Notes under the pieces: model-generated | What the model saw: the letters and a program-made list of their open reading frames with translations, nothing else | The model's database searches: none | What the model was told of the DNA's origin: nothing | NCBI GenBank assembly: GCA_019114645.1 | Contig: DXFC01000182.1 | Coordinates: 1 to 18,800, forward strand | Length of the DNA stretch: 18,800 bases | Origin: Candidatus Halomonas stercoripullorum | GTDB taxonomy: Bacteria > Pseudomonadota > Gammaproteobacteria > Pseudomonadales > Halomonadaceae | Direction of reading: 5' to 3' | In this document: piece by piece, positions 10,093 through 17,271 of the stretch | Numbering within the stretch: position 1 is the first letter of the stretch | Layout of the letters: the number at the start of each line of letters is the position of its first letter | Position numbers and translations under genes: made by a program

Positions 10093-10485
10093 TCAGGCTT
10101 CGCTGTCGATCACGGCCTGGTAGGCGTCGGCATCCAGCAGTTCTGCTACGGCACCGGCATCATCCACGCGGACCTTGATGATCCAGCCGTTCTCGTAGGG
10201 GGACTCATTGATGGTTTCGGGAGCGTCTTCCAGCTCTTCGTTCACCGCGATGACTTCACCGGCCACAGGGGCGTAGAGGTCGGAGGCGGCCTTGACCGAC
10301 TCGACGACACTAAACTCTTCACCCTTGGTCAGGGCGCGGCCCAGCTCGGGAAGTTCAACGAACACTACGTCGCCAAGCGCTTCCTGGGCATGATCGGTGA
10401 TGCCGACGGTGACGGTGCCGTCGCCGTTGTCGAGGACCCATTCGTGGCTGTCGTTGTAGCGTAGGTTGGCAGGAATCGAGCTCAT
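10093..10485 (-). CDS. gcvH: Glycine cleavage system H protein
   Basis: The 130-residue lipoyl carrier of the glycine cleavage complex. It shuttles the aminomethyl group from P to T protein and reduced lipoate to L protein. The lipoylation site is Lys65 within VVESVKAASDLYAP, the family signature; the N-terminal RYNDSHEW and GITDHAQEALGDVVFVELP strands and the C-terminal GWIIKVRV are also typical. Length matches the family (about 125-130). The ATG has AGGA 7 bp upstream. It is the first gene of a reverse gcvH-gcvP unit that diverges from the symporter gene. Its stop lies 18 bp before the hairpin that may limit read-through to gcvP. Confidence 0.97.
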   Translation of the reverse strand: MSSIPANLRYNDSHEWVLDNGDGTVTVGITDHAQEALGDVVFVELPELGRALTKGEEFSVVESVKAASDLYAPVAGEVIAVNEELEDAPETINESPYENGWIIKVRVDDAGAVAELLDADAYQAVIDSEA

Positions 10486-10622
10486 GGTGGTTTCCTATAC
10501 GAAAAGGTTTTCTGAAAGAATTGCATGCTAACGCCATTGCCGTCGTTTGGCGAGTCCTTGGCGCTCCATACAATACGAAGGTTAAGGCCGGGTGCAGCCC
10601 TCATTCGACAGCATAGACAAGG

Positions 10623-10654
10623 ATGGCTAGTCTGGGATAATCCTGGCTGGCCAT
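10623..10654 (+). other. Long imperfect hairpin in the symporter upstream region
   Basis: The stretch from ATGGCTAGTC to GGCTGGCCAT folds into about 13 pairs of 14 with a 4-base loop when read as forward-strand RNA, including three G-U pairs. Those become A-C mismatches in reverse-strand RNA, so the structure favours forward transcription. It could equally be a protein-binding dyad. Function unknown. Confidence 0.4.
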
Positions 10655-10800
10655 GGTACCGGTTAATATTGACCTCATCTGAATTCTGGTAGGAAAGTGA
10701 CTCATCTTTGTTTCTTATTGGAAACTTGTGTTGAATAATCAGAACTTGCTTGCTGAGTACCATCAGCCGCCATGCTCAAGATGGTCCCTTTGTATATATG

Positions 10801-10862
10801 GATGAGTGTTTCGAAAGGGTGGTGTCCTTCTAGCTTTTTCCGCTATGGTACGCCCACTCATC
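10801..10862 (+). other. Possible three-way-junction leader before the symporter gene
   Basis: GATGAGTG (10801-10808) pairs perfectly with CACTCATC (10855-10862). The 46 bases enclosed contain two short hairpins, AAGG/CCTT at about 10815-10829 and TAGC/GCTA at 10831-10845, so a small three-way junction is possible. It ends about 75 bp before the start codon. The inner stems are only 4 bp and could be chance. Confidence 0.3.
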
Positions 10863-10936
10863 ATGATGATTTCCCGACTGTCGTCATGTATTGAGAGAAA
10901 AACCAACGCTCAACAAATCTAATGAGGGAAACGTCT

Positions 10937-12343
10937 GTGGAAACGTTGACAACAATATTCAGCAGCATCAATGGTGTGGTCTGGGGGCCACTAATGCTGG
11001 TTTTGCTGCTTGGGGTCGGCATCTACCTGCAGATTGGCCTGAAGCTGATGCCATTCCGCAAGTTTGGCACCGGCTTGAAGTTGATGTGGCAAGGGCGGGA
11101 CGAGACCAAAACCCCTGAAGGCGAGCCCAAGACTGAACAAGATGGTGAAATCTCTCCCTTCAACGCGCTGATGACGGCATTGGCTGCCACCATCGGTACC
11201 GGCAATATCGCTGGTGTGGCGACAGCGATTGCCCTGGGGGGGCCGGGTGCGGTGTTCTGGATGTGGATCACCGCCTTGGTCGGCATGGCGACCAAGTTTT
11301 CGGAAGCGGTACTTGCGGTACGTTACCGTGAAACCGACAGCACCGGATACCATATCGGTGGCCCGATGTTTTATATCAAGAATGGCCTGGGCCGGAAATG
11401 GCTGTGGCTGGGCGGCGCTTTCGCTTTCTTTGGTTCGGTCGCTGCCTTCGGTATCGGTAATACCGTGCAGTCCAACTCCGTGGCTGATGCTCTCGGTACG
11501 ACCTTCGGTATTCCGTCCTGGGCCACGGGCCTGATTCTGATGGTGCTGGCGGGCGCGGTGATCATTGGCGGTATCAAGCGTATCGGCAAGGTCGCCGGCA
11601 AGCTGGTGCCGATCATGGGCATTCTCTATGTGATCGCCGGGCTGGTGGTGTTGGTTATCAATTCCAGCCAGATCGGTGAAGCCTTCGGCATGATCTTTTA
11701 CTACGCCTTCAACCCCCACGCAGCGATGGGTGGCTTTGCCGGTGCTGCCGTAATGGCTGCCATTCGGTTTGGTGTGGCGCGCGGGATCTTCTCCAACGAG
11801 GCGGGTCTGGGTAGTTCGCCGATTGCGCATGCGGCGGCGAAAACCAAGAACCCGGTGCGCCAAGGCCTGGTGGCCATGCTGGCTACGTTTATCGATACCA
11901 TTGTTGTGTGCACGATCACGGCGTTGGTCATTCTGACCTCTACCGTGTGGATGGAGGGCGAGGCGGGGGCTTCATTGACCGCGCTCTCTTTTGATGCGGC
12001 GTTGCCGGGATATGGCAACCAGATCGTATCGCTGGCGCTGGCGGTATTTGCCTTCACCACGCTGCTGGGTTGGTCCTTCTACGGTGAGAAGTGCTTCCAG
12101 TTCCTTTTCGGTACCCGCTCCATCATGCTCTACCGGGTGCTTTTCGTACTGGCGATTCCGCTGGGTGCGTTGGCCAACCTGGGCTTTATCTGGCTGATGG
12201 CGGATACCTTCAATGCCATGATGGCCATTCCCAACCTGATTGCCCTGGCGCTGTTGTCGCCGGTGGTGTTCAAGCTCACGCGTGATTACTTCGATGGCAA
12301 GGAGGTTTTGCCAGGCGAAGAACTTGACCATGACAAGGCTTGA
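10937..12343 (+). CDS. Alanine/glycine:cation symporter (AGCS family)
   Basis: A sodium-coupled amino-acid carrier of the AGCS family in the inner membrane, importing alanine and/or glycine. The 468-residue protein is strongly hydrophobic with about 11 helices. It shows the family start INGVVWGPLMLVLLLGVGIYLQ, the signature region SPFNALMTALAATIGTGNIAGVATAI, and NPHAAMGGFAGAAV (about 258) followed by RGIFSNEAGLGSSPIAHAA (281-299). I prefer the GTG at 10937 because GAGGG lies 8 bp upstream; the ATG at 10922 would add five residues (MRETS) and has no ribosome site. It sits between divergent gcvHP and co-directional gcvT, so glycine uptake for the cleavage system is the likely role. This is inference: many members prefer alanine. 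Confidence 0.92.
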   Translation: METLTTIFSSINGVVWGPLMLVLLLGVGIYLQIGLKLMPFRKFGTGLKLMWQGRDETKTPEGEPKTEQDGEISPFNALMTALAATIGTGNIAGVATAIALGGPGAVFWMWITALVGMATKFSEAVLAVRYRETDSTGYHIGGPMFYIKNGLGRKWLWLGGAFAFFGSVAAFGIGNTVQSNSVADALGTTFGIPSWATGLILMVLAGAVIIGGIKRIGKVAGKLVPIMGILYVIAGLVVLVINSSQIGEAFGMIFYYAFNPHAAMGGFAGAAVMAAIRFGVARGIFSNEAGLGSSPIAHAAAKTKNPVRQGLVAMLATFIDTIVVCTITALVILTSTVWMEGEAGASLTALSFDAALPGYGNQIVSLALAVFAFTTLLGWSFYGEKCFQFLFGTRSIMLYRVLFVLAIPLGALANLGFIWLMADTFNAMMAIPNLIALALLSPVVFKLTRDYFDGKEVLPGEELDHDKA

Positions 12344-12356
12344 GCCAATCCTGCCT

Positions 12357-12402
12357 GCAGCGAGGCACCTTCGGGTGCTTCGCCGCTGCGCTGAATCTCT
12401 TT
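12357..12402 (+). terminator. Hairpin between symporter gene and gcvT
   Basis: GCAGCG pairs with CGCTGC and GCACC with GGTGC around a c(TTCG)g tetraloop (12357-12389), an extra-stable loop type. The 3' side has a few unpaired bases and a weak T-run (TCTCTTTT to about 12402). Probably a leaky terminator, so gcvT may be transcribed by read-through. Confidence 0.6.
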
Positions 12403-12428
12403 TGAGTCACTGAGTCCGAGGACCCTCC

Positions 12429-13541
12429 ATGAGCCAACTCAAGCGTACGCCATTATATGACCTGCATCTCGAGCTGGGCGGCAAGATGGTGCCCTTTGCC
12501 GGTTATGACATGCCGGTGCAGTATCCACTCGGGATCAAGAAGGAGCATGAGTGGACCCGAGCCTCCTGCGGTCTGTTCGATGTTTCCCACATGGGGCAGA
12601 TACTGCTGCATGGCCCGCGTCCTGCCGAGGCGCTTGAGACTCTGGTGTGTGCCGACATTGTCAGCCTGCCCCAAGGGATGCAGCGCTATGCGATCTTCAC
12701 CGCGCAAAATGGCGGCATTCTGGATGACTTGATGGTGGCAAACCCGGGCGGTCATCTCTATCTGGTGGTTAACGCAGCCTGCAAGGATCAGGATATCGCC
12801 TTGCTGGAGATGGGACTGGATGACGAGCATCGCATCGAAGTGCTGGATCGCGGTCTGCTGGCACTGCAAGGCCCCAAGGCGGCGGACGTCATGCAGCGGC
12901 ATTGTCCCGCCGCTTGCGAGCTGACGTTCATGCAGCAGGGCGAGTTCGATATCAACGGCGTAACCGTCTGGATCAGCCGCAGTGGCTATACGGGTGAGGA
13001 TGGCTTCGAGATTTCAATTCCCGCCGAGGAAACCGAAGCGCTGGCGCGGCGTCTCCTGGCGGAGGAAGAAGTCGAGGCGATTGGTCTGGGTGCGCGGGAC
13101 TCGCTGCGCCTGGAAGCGGGCCTGTGCCTCTACGGTAATGATATTCATGCTGAAACCACGCCGATAGAGGCGGGCTTGATCTGGGCGGTCGGCAAGGCGC
13201 GGCGCCACGGTGGCGAGCGTCCGGGGGGCTTCCCCGGGGCGGATGTGATTTTGCATCAGATCGACAGCAAGGAGTACCAGCGTAAACGTATCGGCCTGCT
13301 GGGTGAGGGGCGCGCACCGGTGCGTGAGGGGGCGGAGCTGTATAGCGAAGCGGGACAGCACATCGGAGTGGTGACATCCGGTGGTTTCGGGCCCAACGTC
13401 GGCAAGCCGGTAGCCATGGGTTATGTTGATGTGGAGCACGCGGTGCTGGACACGACCATTTATGCCGAGGTGCGTGGCAAGCGCTTGCCGATGACCATCA
13501 GCAAGATGCCGTTTGTGGCACCGGGTTACCATCGCGGTTGA
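12429..13541 (+). CDS. gcvT: Aminomethyltransferase, glycine cleavage T protein
   Basis: The T protein takes the aminomethyl group from lipoyl-H protein, releasing ammonia and making 5,10-methylene-tetrahydrofolate. The 370-residue protein (E. coli 364) shows the N-terminal TPLYDLHLELGGKMVPFAGYDMPVQY region (residues 7-32), FDVSHMGQI (50-58) and GGILDDLMV (95-103), where the Asp pair holds the family's catalytic aspartate. RSGYTGEDGFEI and GLGARDSLRLEAGLCLYGND follow. The C-terminal domain has RKRIGLL and GVVTSGGFGPNVGKPVAMGYV. GAGGA lies before the ATG. It is separated from gcvHP by the symporter gene on the opposite strand, so the gcvTHP set is split. A strong terminator follows the stop. 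Confidence 0.97.
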   Translation: MSQLKRTPLYDLHLELGGKMVPFAGYDMPVQYPLGIKKEHEWTRASCGLFDVSHMGQILLHGPRPAEALETLVCADIVSLPQGMQRYAIFTAQNGGILDDLMVANPGGHLYLVVNAACKDQDIALLEMGLDDEHRIEVLDRGLLALQGPKAADVMQRHCPAACELTFMQQGEFDINGVTVWISRSGYTGEDGFEISIPAEETEALARRLLAEEEVEAIGLGARDSLRLEAGLCLYGNDIHAETTPIEAGLIWAVGKARRHGGERPGGFPGADVILHQIDSKEYQRKRIGLLGEGRAPVREGAELYSEAGQHIGVVTSGGFGPNVGKPVAMGYVDVEHAVLDTTIYAEVRGKRLPMTISKMPFVAPGYHRG

Positions 13542-13573
13542 GTTTTATTACCCTGTTTATACCGTTATCTTTC

Positions 13574-13605
13574 AAAATGCCGCCTTGTGCGGCATTTTGC
13601 TTTTC
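13574..13605 (+). terminator. Terminator after gcvT, shared with the convergent lipoprotein gene
   Basis: A perfect 10-bp stem AAAATGCCGC/GCGGCATTTT (13574-13583 with 13589-13598, loop CTTGT) is followed by GCTTTTCT. The A-run of the left arm gives a T-run on the reverse strand too, so it can end both gcvT and the reverse gene whose stop lies at 13608. Confidence 0.88.
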
Positions 13606-13607
13606 TA

Positions 13608-14558
13608 TTAACGCAGCACGCGGCGGGGGTCGATCGGTTTGCCACCCAGGCGCATGTCGAATAGCAGGTCGTAGCGCTGTGTGGCGTTGCTGAAGTCCAG
13701 CTCACACAGGGGGGTGCCGCGGGTGACGCGAGTACCTTCGCTGACCAGCACGGTATCGCACAGTGCGTAAACGCTCTGCAGGTTGTCGGCATGGTGCACA
13801 ATCACCACCCGACCGAGCTGCCGCATGCTGCCGGTGAAGCGCACATCGCCATCGGCAACCGCTTTGGCCCGGGCACCACGACTGGCGGCGAGGAGCATGG
13901 GCTGCAGTGTGCCGTTACTGTCGGTGCCGTAAGCGCGGGCCACGCGGTAGTCATCCAGTGGCCAGGGCCAGTTCCGCGCCGAGGCTGGCAAGGTACTGGA
14001 AGCGGGTGCCGGTGTGGTGGTGCGTGCTGAAGTTCCACCGGAGCGCGCGGGTGTGCTGCTGGAAGAAGTCGAGGCGGTGGCACGACCGGAGCCGGTCAGG
14101 GGCACCTGAATGATTTGCCCGACACGTAGCTGGGTGGGCTGGATACCGGGGTTGGCCGATTGAATGCGGGAAGGGTTTGTATTGAAGCGCCGGGCGATTG
14201 CCGAATAGGTATCTCCCGGACGCACCTGGTAGCGGTAAGGCCCGCCGGAAGGGGCCCGTTCCTGTTGTGTGGGTACCAACAGGCGCTGCCCGACCCGCAG
14301 GCGGCGGGCGTCGACGCCGGGATTGAAGCGCTGCAGGCGGGCCAGCGGGACATTGGCCCGGTTGGCGATGGCGCCCAGGGTGTCGCCACGCTGCACGACG
14401 ACCCAGTTGCCGGCAATACCGCTGTCTCCGCTACGTAATACCTCGCCGGAGCCGTGCGGTGACGCGCAGCCGGCCAGCAACAGCAGGAGGGCCAGCCAAC
14501 ACAGGGTCAGTACGAATCGAGCGCCTGATCTTTTTCCTGCCACAGGGCGTTGAGCCAT
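13608..14558 (-). CDS. LysM/LytM lipoprotein, NlpD-like, degenerate active site
   Basis: A 316-residue predicted lipoprotein. The signal sequence ends in the lipobox LAGC with Cys31 as the lipidation site. Two LysM peptidoglycan-binding domains follow (about 51-96 and 108-153), then a Ser/Thr/Ala/Pro-rich linker (154-196) and an M23/LytM domain (about 197-314). The zinc ligands of active M23 enzymes are missing: the HxxxD region is replaced around GTDSNGTLQP, and the later His-x-His is replaced by YALCD and DLLFDMRLGG. Such domains in NlpD and EnvC activate N-acetylmuramyl amidases rather than cut peptidoglycan, so a divisome-linked amidase activator is likely. This is inference. The start overlaps the end of the acyltransferase gene by 52 bp; a GTG at 14543 is an alternative. 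Confidence 0.85.
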   Translation of the reverse strand: MAQRPVAGKRSGARFVLTLCWLALLLLLAGCASPHGSGEVLRSGDSGIAGNWVVVQRGDTLGAIANRANVPLARLQRFNPGVDARRLRVGQRLLVPTQQERAPSGGPYRYQVRPGDTYSAIARRFNTNPSRIQSANPGIQPTQLRVGQIIQVPLTGSGRATASTSSSSTPARSGGTSARTTTPAPASSTLPASARNWPWPLDDYRVARAYGTDSNGTLQPMLLAASRGARAKAVADGDVRFTGSMRQLGRVVIVHHADNLQSVYALCDTVLVSEGTRVTRGTPLCELDFSNATQRYDLLFDMRLGGKPIDPRRVLR

Positions 14559-15376
14559 GAGTGGAAGCGTTCCTTGTAGCGTGGGTCGTCATGATAGTCA
14601 CCCCCCTGTACCCAATCCGGTACGGCGAGGTGGCGAGCAGTGAGCGTGATCGCACCTTCTTGGCCGCACAGGAAGCCCCAGAAGGTGGGGTTCGGATTGG
14701 CATAGTGCAAAGTGACGTCGAGAATTCCGTCGAGTTGATCGCCTAACCGGCTGAGTACCTGGGCAACCCCGCCGGCCTTGGGGCGCAGCAAGTGGCGAAA
14801 CGGGCTTTGTTGAGCCTCCCGCTTGGCAGGCGTGAAGCGGGTCCCTTCGACAAAGTTGAAAATCGCCAGGGGCATCTCCCGGGCCCGGCGACACATCAGC
14901 TCCGTGGCCTCGCGGTCGATGCGGGCCAGGTCGGGATTGCGGGCCAGCTGTTCCCGGCTGTAGCGGCGCATGAACGGGTATTCGAGGGCCCACCAGGCAA
15001 GGCCCACGATAGGCACCCAGATCAGCTGGCGCTTGAGAAAGAAACGCGGCATGGGAATGCGGCGGTGCAGCACCATCAGCAGCATGAAAATATCGGTCCA
15101 GCTGCGGTGATTGGAAATGACCAGCCAACGCTGTTCCGGGTTCAGCCCTTCGGGCACGCTGGCGATCAGCTTCGGTTTGAGCCAGCGCTGCATCCACCAT
15201 AGATTGGTGCCGATCCAGTTCAGCGCGACTCCGTTGACTCCGCGTAGCACGACCAAACGTAGCCGTCGGGTGGGTGTCACGATCTTGAGCAGCGTGAAGA
15301 AAATCAAGGGGACCGACCAGAACAGGGTGGTAATCATCAAGAGCAGTACGCTGACGAGCCCCGTCAGGATGGGCAT
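14507..15376 (-). CDS. yihG: YihG-type lysophospholipid acyltransferase
   Basis: A membrane-bound PlsC-superfamily acyltransferase, expected to acylate lysophosphatidic acid or a related lysolipid. With the start used here it has 289 residues. An N-terminal hydrophobic region (about 3-33) precedes the catalytic NHRSWTD motif (HX4D, His90 to Asp95) and the substrate motif FVEGTRF (EGTR at about 177-180). YFLK/WVPIVGLAWWALEYPFMRRYSR-like text and the C-terminal WLNALWQEKD closely recall E. coli YihG. I chose the ATG at 15376 because GGAGAG lies 6 bp upstream and the protein then starts like its family; an upstream ATG at 15436 adds 20 unlikely residues. It overlaps the lipoprotein gene at its 3' end, suggesting one reverse transcript. 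Confidence 0.88.
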   Translation of the reverse strand: MPILTGLVSVLLLMITTLFWSVPLIFFTLLKIVTPTRRLRLVVLRGVNGVALNWIGTNLWWMQRWLKPKLIASVPEGLNPEQRWLVISNHRSWTDIFMLLMVLHRRIPMPRFFLKRQLIWVPIVGLAWWALEYPFMRRYSREQLARNPDLARIDREATELMCRRAREMPLAIFNFVEGTRFTPAKREAQQSPFRHLLRPKAGGVAQVLSRLGDQLDGILDVTLHYANPNPTFWGFLCGQEGAITLTARHLAVPDWVQGGDYHDDPRYKERFHSWLNALWQEKDQALDSY

Positions 15377-15487
15377 TGCTAACTCTCCAGGTCTTGAACA
15401 GGCTTGTGTCAGTCGCTGTACCGGCGTTTGTGACAACCTGTATCGATAGGGGCATATGCTAATGGATTGTGTCCTAACTGCCCAGAG

Positions 15488-16375
15488 TCAAGCCGTGCGA
15501 AAGGTCGTTTGCAGTACTTCATGCAGGGCCCGGGCGGCGGTGGAAAGTTCCTGGCCGGCACTGAGCACGACACCCACAGTGCGCTGGATACAGGGGTCGC
15601 GCAGTGGCACGCAACGGGCGCCGAGTTCGTGCATTTGTGCACGGCAGAGTGCCGGCACGGCGCTGACACCGAGACCGCTGGCGACCATGCGGCCTACGGT
15701 GGCCAACTGATGACTCTCGAAAGCGACCGGCAGTTCGATCTGCTGGTCGGCGAGTGTCTGCTCCAGCAGAATGCGTACCATGGAGGGGCGCTGCAGGGTG
15801 ATGAAGTCATGTTGTAGCAGTGCGCTCCAGTTGACCGATTCGGCGTTGGCCAGAGGCAGGTCGGGGGAGACCACCGCGACAAAGGCGTCTTCAAACAGGG
15901 GGATGAAATCAATACCGGTGCGGGCTTCCGGTTCGAAGGCGATGCCCAGCTCAACCTGACGCTGGCGCACCATCTCGATGACCCGTTCATTGATGACGTC
16001 ATGCACGGTGACGTTCACCTTGGGAAAGCGTTGGCGAAATTCGCGCAGGGCACTGGGTAGCCGATTGCAGGCGATGGAGGGCATGGCGGCCAGGGCCACA
16101 CGCCCGAACTGCAGCGTGAAATGCTGTTGCAGCAGCTCCTCGGTGTTATCCCATTCGATCAGCAGCCGTTTCGCCAGCGGCAGCAGGACTTCACCCTCGG
16201 GGGTGAGACGCACGCTACGGGTGCTGCGGATCAACAGGGGCCCGCCCAGGGTTTCCTCCAGTCCTTTGATGGCCAGGCTCAAGGCGGGCTGGGAGAGATG
16301 CAGGCGCTCGCAAGCCCGGGTAAAGCTGAGGGTTTGCGCTACCGCCAGGAAGGCACGAAGCTGTTTGACGGTCAT
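15488..16375 (-). CDS. LysR-family regulator divergent from scoAB
   Basis: A 295-residue LysR-type regulator. The winged helix-turn-helix is at about residues 1-62 (LRAFLAVAQTLSFTRACERL, then LSQPALSLAIKGLEETLG and RSTRSVRLTPEG), followed by a two-lobe effector domain (LGIAFEP, FVAVVSPDLPLA, ASGLGVSAVPALC). The ATG at 16375 has a GGGG ribosome site 7 bp upstream. It diverges from the CoA-transferase genes, and a 16-bp dyad with T-N11-A spacing lies 31 bp before its start. LysR proteins usually repress themselves and control the divergent operon, so regulation of scoAB, perhaps by acetoacetate or a related ketone or fatty-acid metabolite, is the natural inference. Confidence 0.9.
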   Translation of the reverse strand: MTVKQLRAFLAVAQTLSFTRACERLHLSQPALSLAIKGLEETLGGPLLIRSTRSVRLTPEGEVLLPLAKRLLIEWDNTEELLQQHFTLQFGRVALAAMPSIACNRLPSALREFRQRFPKVNVTVHDVINERVIEMVRQRQVELGIAFEPEARTGIDFIPLFEDAFVAVVSPDLPLANAESVNWSALLQHDFITLQRPSMVRILLEQTLADQQIELPVAFESHQLATVGRMVASGLGVSAVPALCRAQMHELGARCVPLRDPCIQRTVGVVLSAGQELSTAARALHEVLQTTFRTA

Positions 16376-16405
16376 GGCATATCCCCAGGCTATTTATTGA
16401 GGTGA

Positions 16406-16421
16406 CTTATCATTTGATAAG
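16406..16421. promoter_or_regulatory. LysR-type operator and overlapping scoA promoter candidate
   Basis: CTTATCA-TT-TGATAAG is a dyad with perfect 7-bp arms and contains T-N11-A (16407-16419), the LysR box pattern. The word TTGATA at 16414-16419 could be a -35 for scoA, with AATATA at 16438-16443 as -10 after an 18-bp spacer, so binding would touch polymerase. A second weaker dyad (ACACT...AGTGT, 16456-16473) lies downstream. Confidence 0.6.
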
Positions 16422-16522
16422 AAAAACAAACTTAACAAATATATTGGTAGGGTCAACACTGATCCAGTAGTGTCTTCTGTATCTGTTTCACGCACTCACT
16501 CACAACAACATGAGGCATAGCG

Positions 16523-17224
16523 ATGTCAGGATTCGACAAGCGCGTTTACTCTTATGCAGACGCCATGGCAGGCATTGAAAGCGGGATGACTGTTGCCGCA
16601 GGCGGTTTTGGCTTGTGCGGCATCCCCGAGAACCTGATTGCCGAGATCAAGCGCCGTGGGGTCAAGGACCTTACCGTGATCTCCAATAACTGCGGTGTCG
16701 ATGGCTTTGGTCTTGGTATTTTGCTGGAAGACAGGCAAATCAGCCGCATCTACGCCTCGTATGTGGGCGAAAACGCGATGTTCGAGCAGCAAATGCTCAA
16801 CGACGAGATTGAGGTGATCCTGACACCGCAAGGTACCCTGGCTGAAAAAATGCGTGCTGGTGGTGCCGGCATTCCGGCCTTCTATACCGCCACCGGCTAC
16901 GGGACTCCGATTGGCGAGGGCAAGGAGGTACGCGAGTTCAACGGTCGTCACTATATCCTCGAGGAAGCCTTCCGCGCCGACTTCGCCATCGTCAAGGGCT
17001 GGAAGGCCGACCGTTATGGCAACGTGGTGTATCGCGATACCGCCCAGAACTTCAATCCGCTGGCGGCGACCTGCGGCAAGATCACTGTCGTCGAGGTTGA
17101 GGAGATCGTTGAGCCCGGGGAGCTGCGTCCCGACCAGATCCATACCCCCGGCATCTACGTTGACCGTATCATCCAGGGCACTTTCGAGAAGCGTATCGAG
17201 CAGCGCACTGTGCGTCAGGGCTGA
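16523..17224 (+). CDS. scoA: Succinyl-CoA:3-ketoacid CoA-transferase subunit A
   Basis: The alpha subunit of a class I CoA-transferase that moves CoA from succinyl-CoA to acetoacetate, or works in the same way on related acids, letting the cell use ketone bodies or products of fatty-acid and amino-acid breakdown. The 233-residue protein shows the CoA-site loop GGFGLCGIPENLI (27-39), SNNCGVDGFGLG, YVGENAMFE, LTPQGTLAEKMRAGGAGIPAFYT, and the C-terminal HTPGIYVDRII. The SNNCGVD..GLG and GGAGIPAFYTATG text matches ScoA more than AtoD. The ATG has GAGG 7 bp upstream. It is first in a two-gene operon, with scoB 47 bp later, and is probably controlled by the divergent LysR protein. Substrate range is inferred from family resemblance. 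Confidence 0.93.
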   Translation: MSGFDKRVYSYADAMAGIESGMTVAAGGFGLCGIPENLIAEIKRRGVKDLTVISNNCGVDGFGLGILLEDRQISRIYASYVGENAMFEQQMLNDEIEVILTPQGTLAEKMRAGGAGIPAFYTATGYGTPIGEGKEVREFNGRHYILEEAFRADFAIVKGWKADRYGNVVYRDTAQNFNPLAATCGKITVVEVEEIVEPGELRPDQIHTPGIYVDRIIQGTFEKRIEQRTVRQG

Positions 17225-17271
17225 GCCCGTCAACGTTTACCTTCTCCCATAGCATACAAGAGGCAAGCAAG

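Larger units (their letters stand above)
10486..10936. promoter_or_regulatory. Divergent intergenic control region, gcvH / symporter
   Basis: These 451 bp hold no convincing gene and are visibly more AT-rich than the flanks. They must contain promoters for both directions, but I find no clear -35/-10 pair; TATATA at about 10793 and AATAAT at 10734-10739 are the best -10-like words on the forward strand. I looked for a glycine riboswitch, expected for such genes in some gammaproteobacteria, and did not see its conserved core on either strand. Two inverted repeats are reported separately. The reverse frame starting at 10763 and running through the gcvH start has no ribosome site or family character and is ignored. 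Confidence 0.6.

Noticed and set aside
10482..10763. 93-codon reverse frame upstream of gcvH
   Set aside because: Overlaps the gcvH start and regulatory region, lacks a ribosome site and shows no recognisable domain.
10486..10936. Glycine riboswitch upstream of the symporter or gcvH
   Set aside because: Expected from biology, but neither strand shows the paired aptamer core or its conserved purine-rich junction words.
10991..11863. 290-codon reverse frame opposite the symporter gene
   Set aside because: Complement of a clear membrane-transporter frame; the translation is His/Arg/Gln-rich and unlike a protein.
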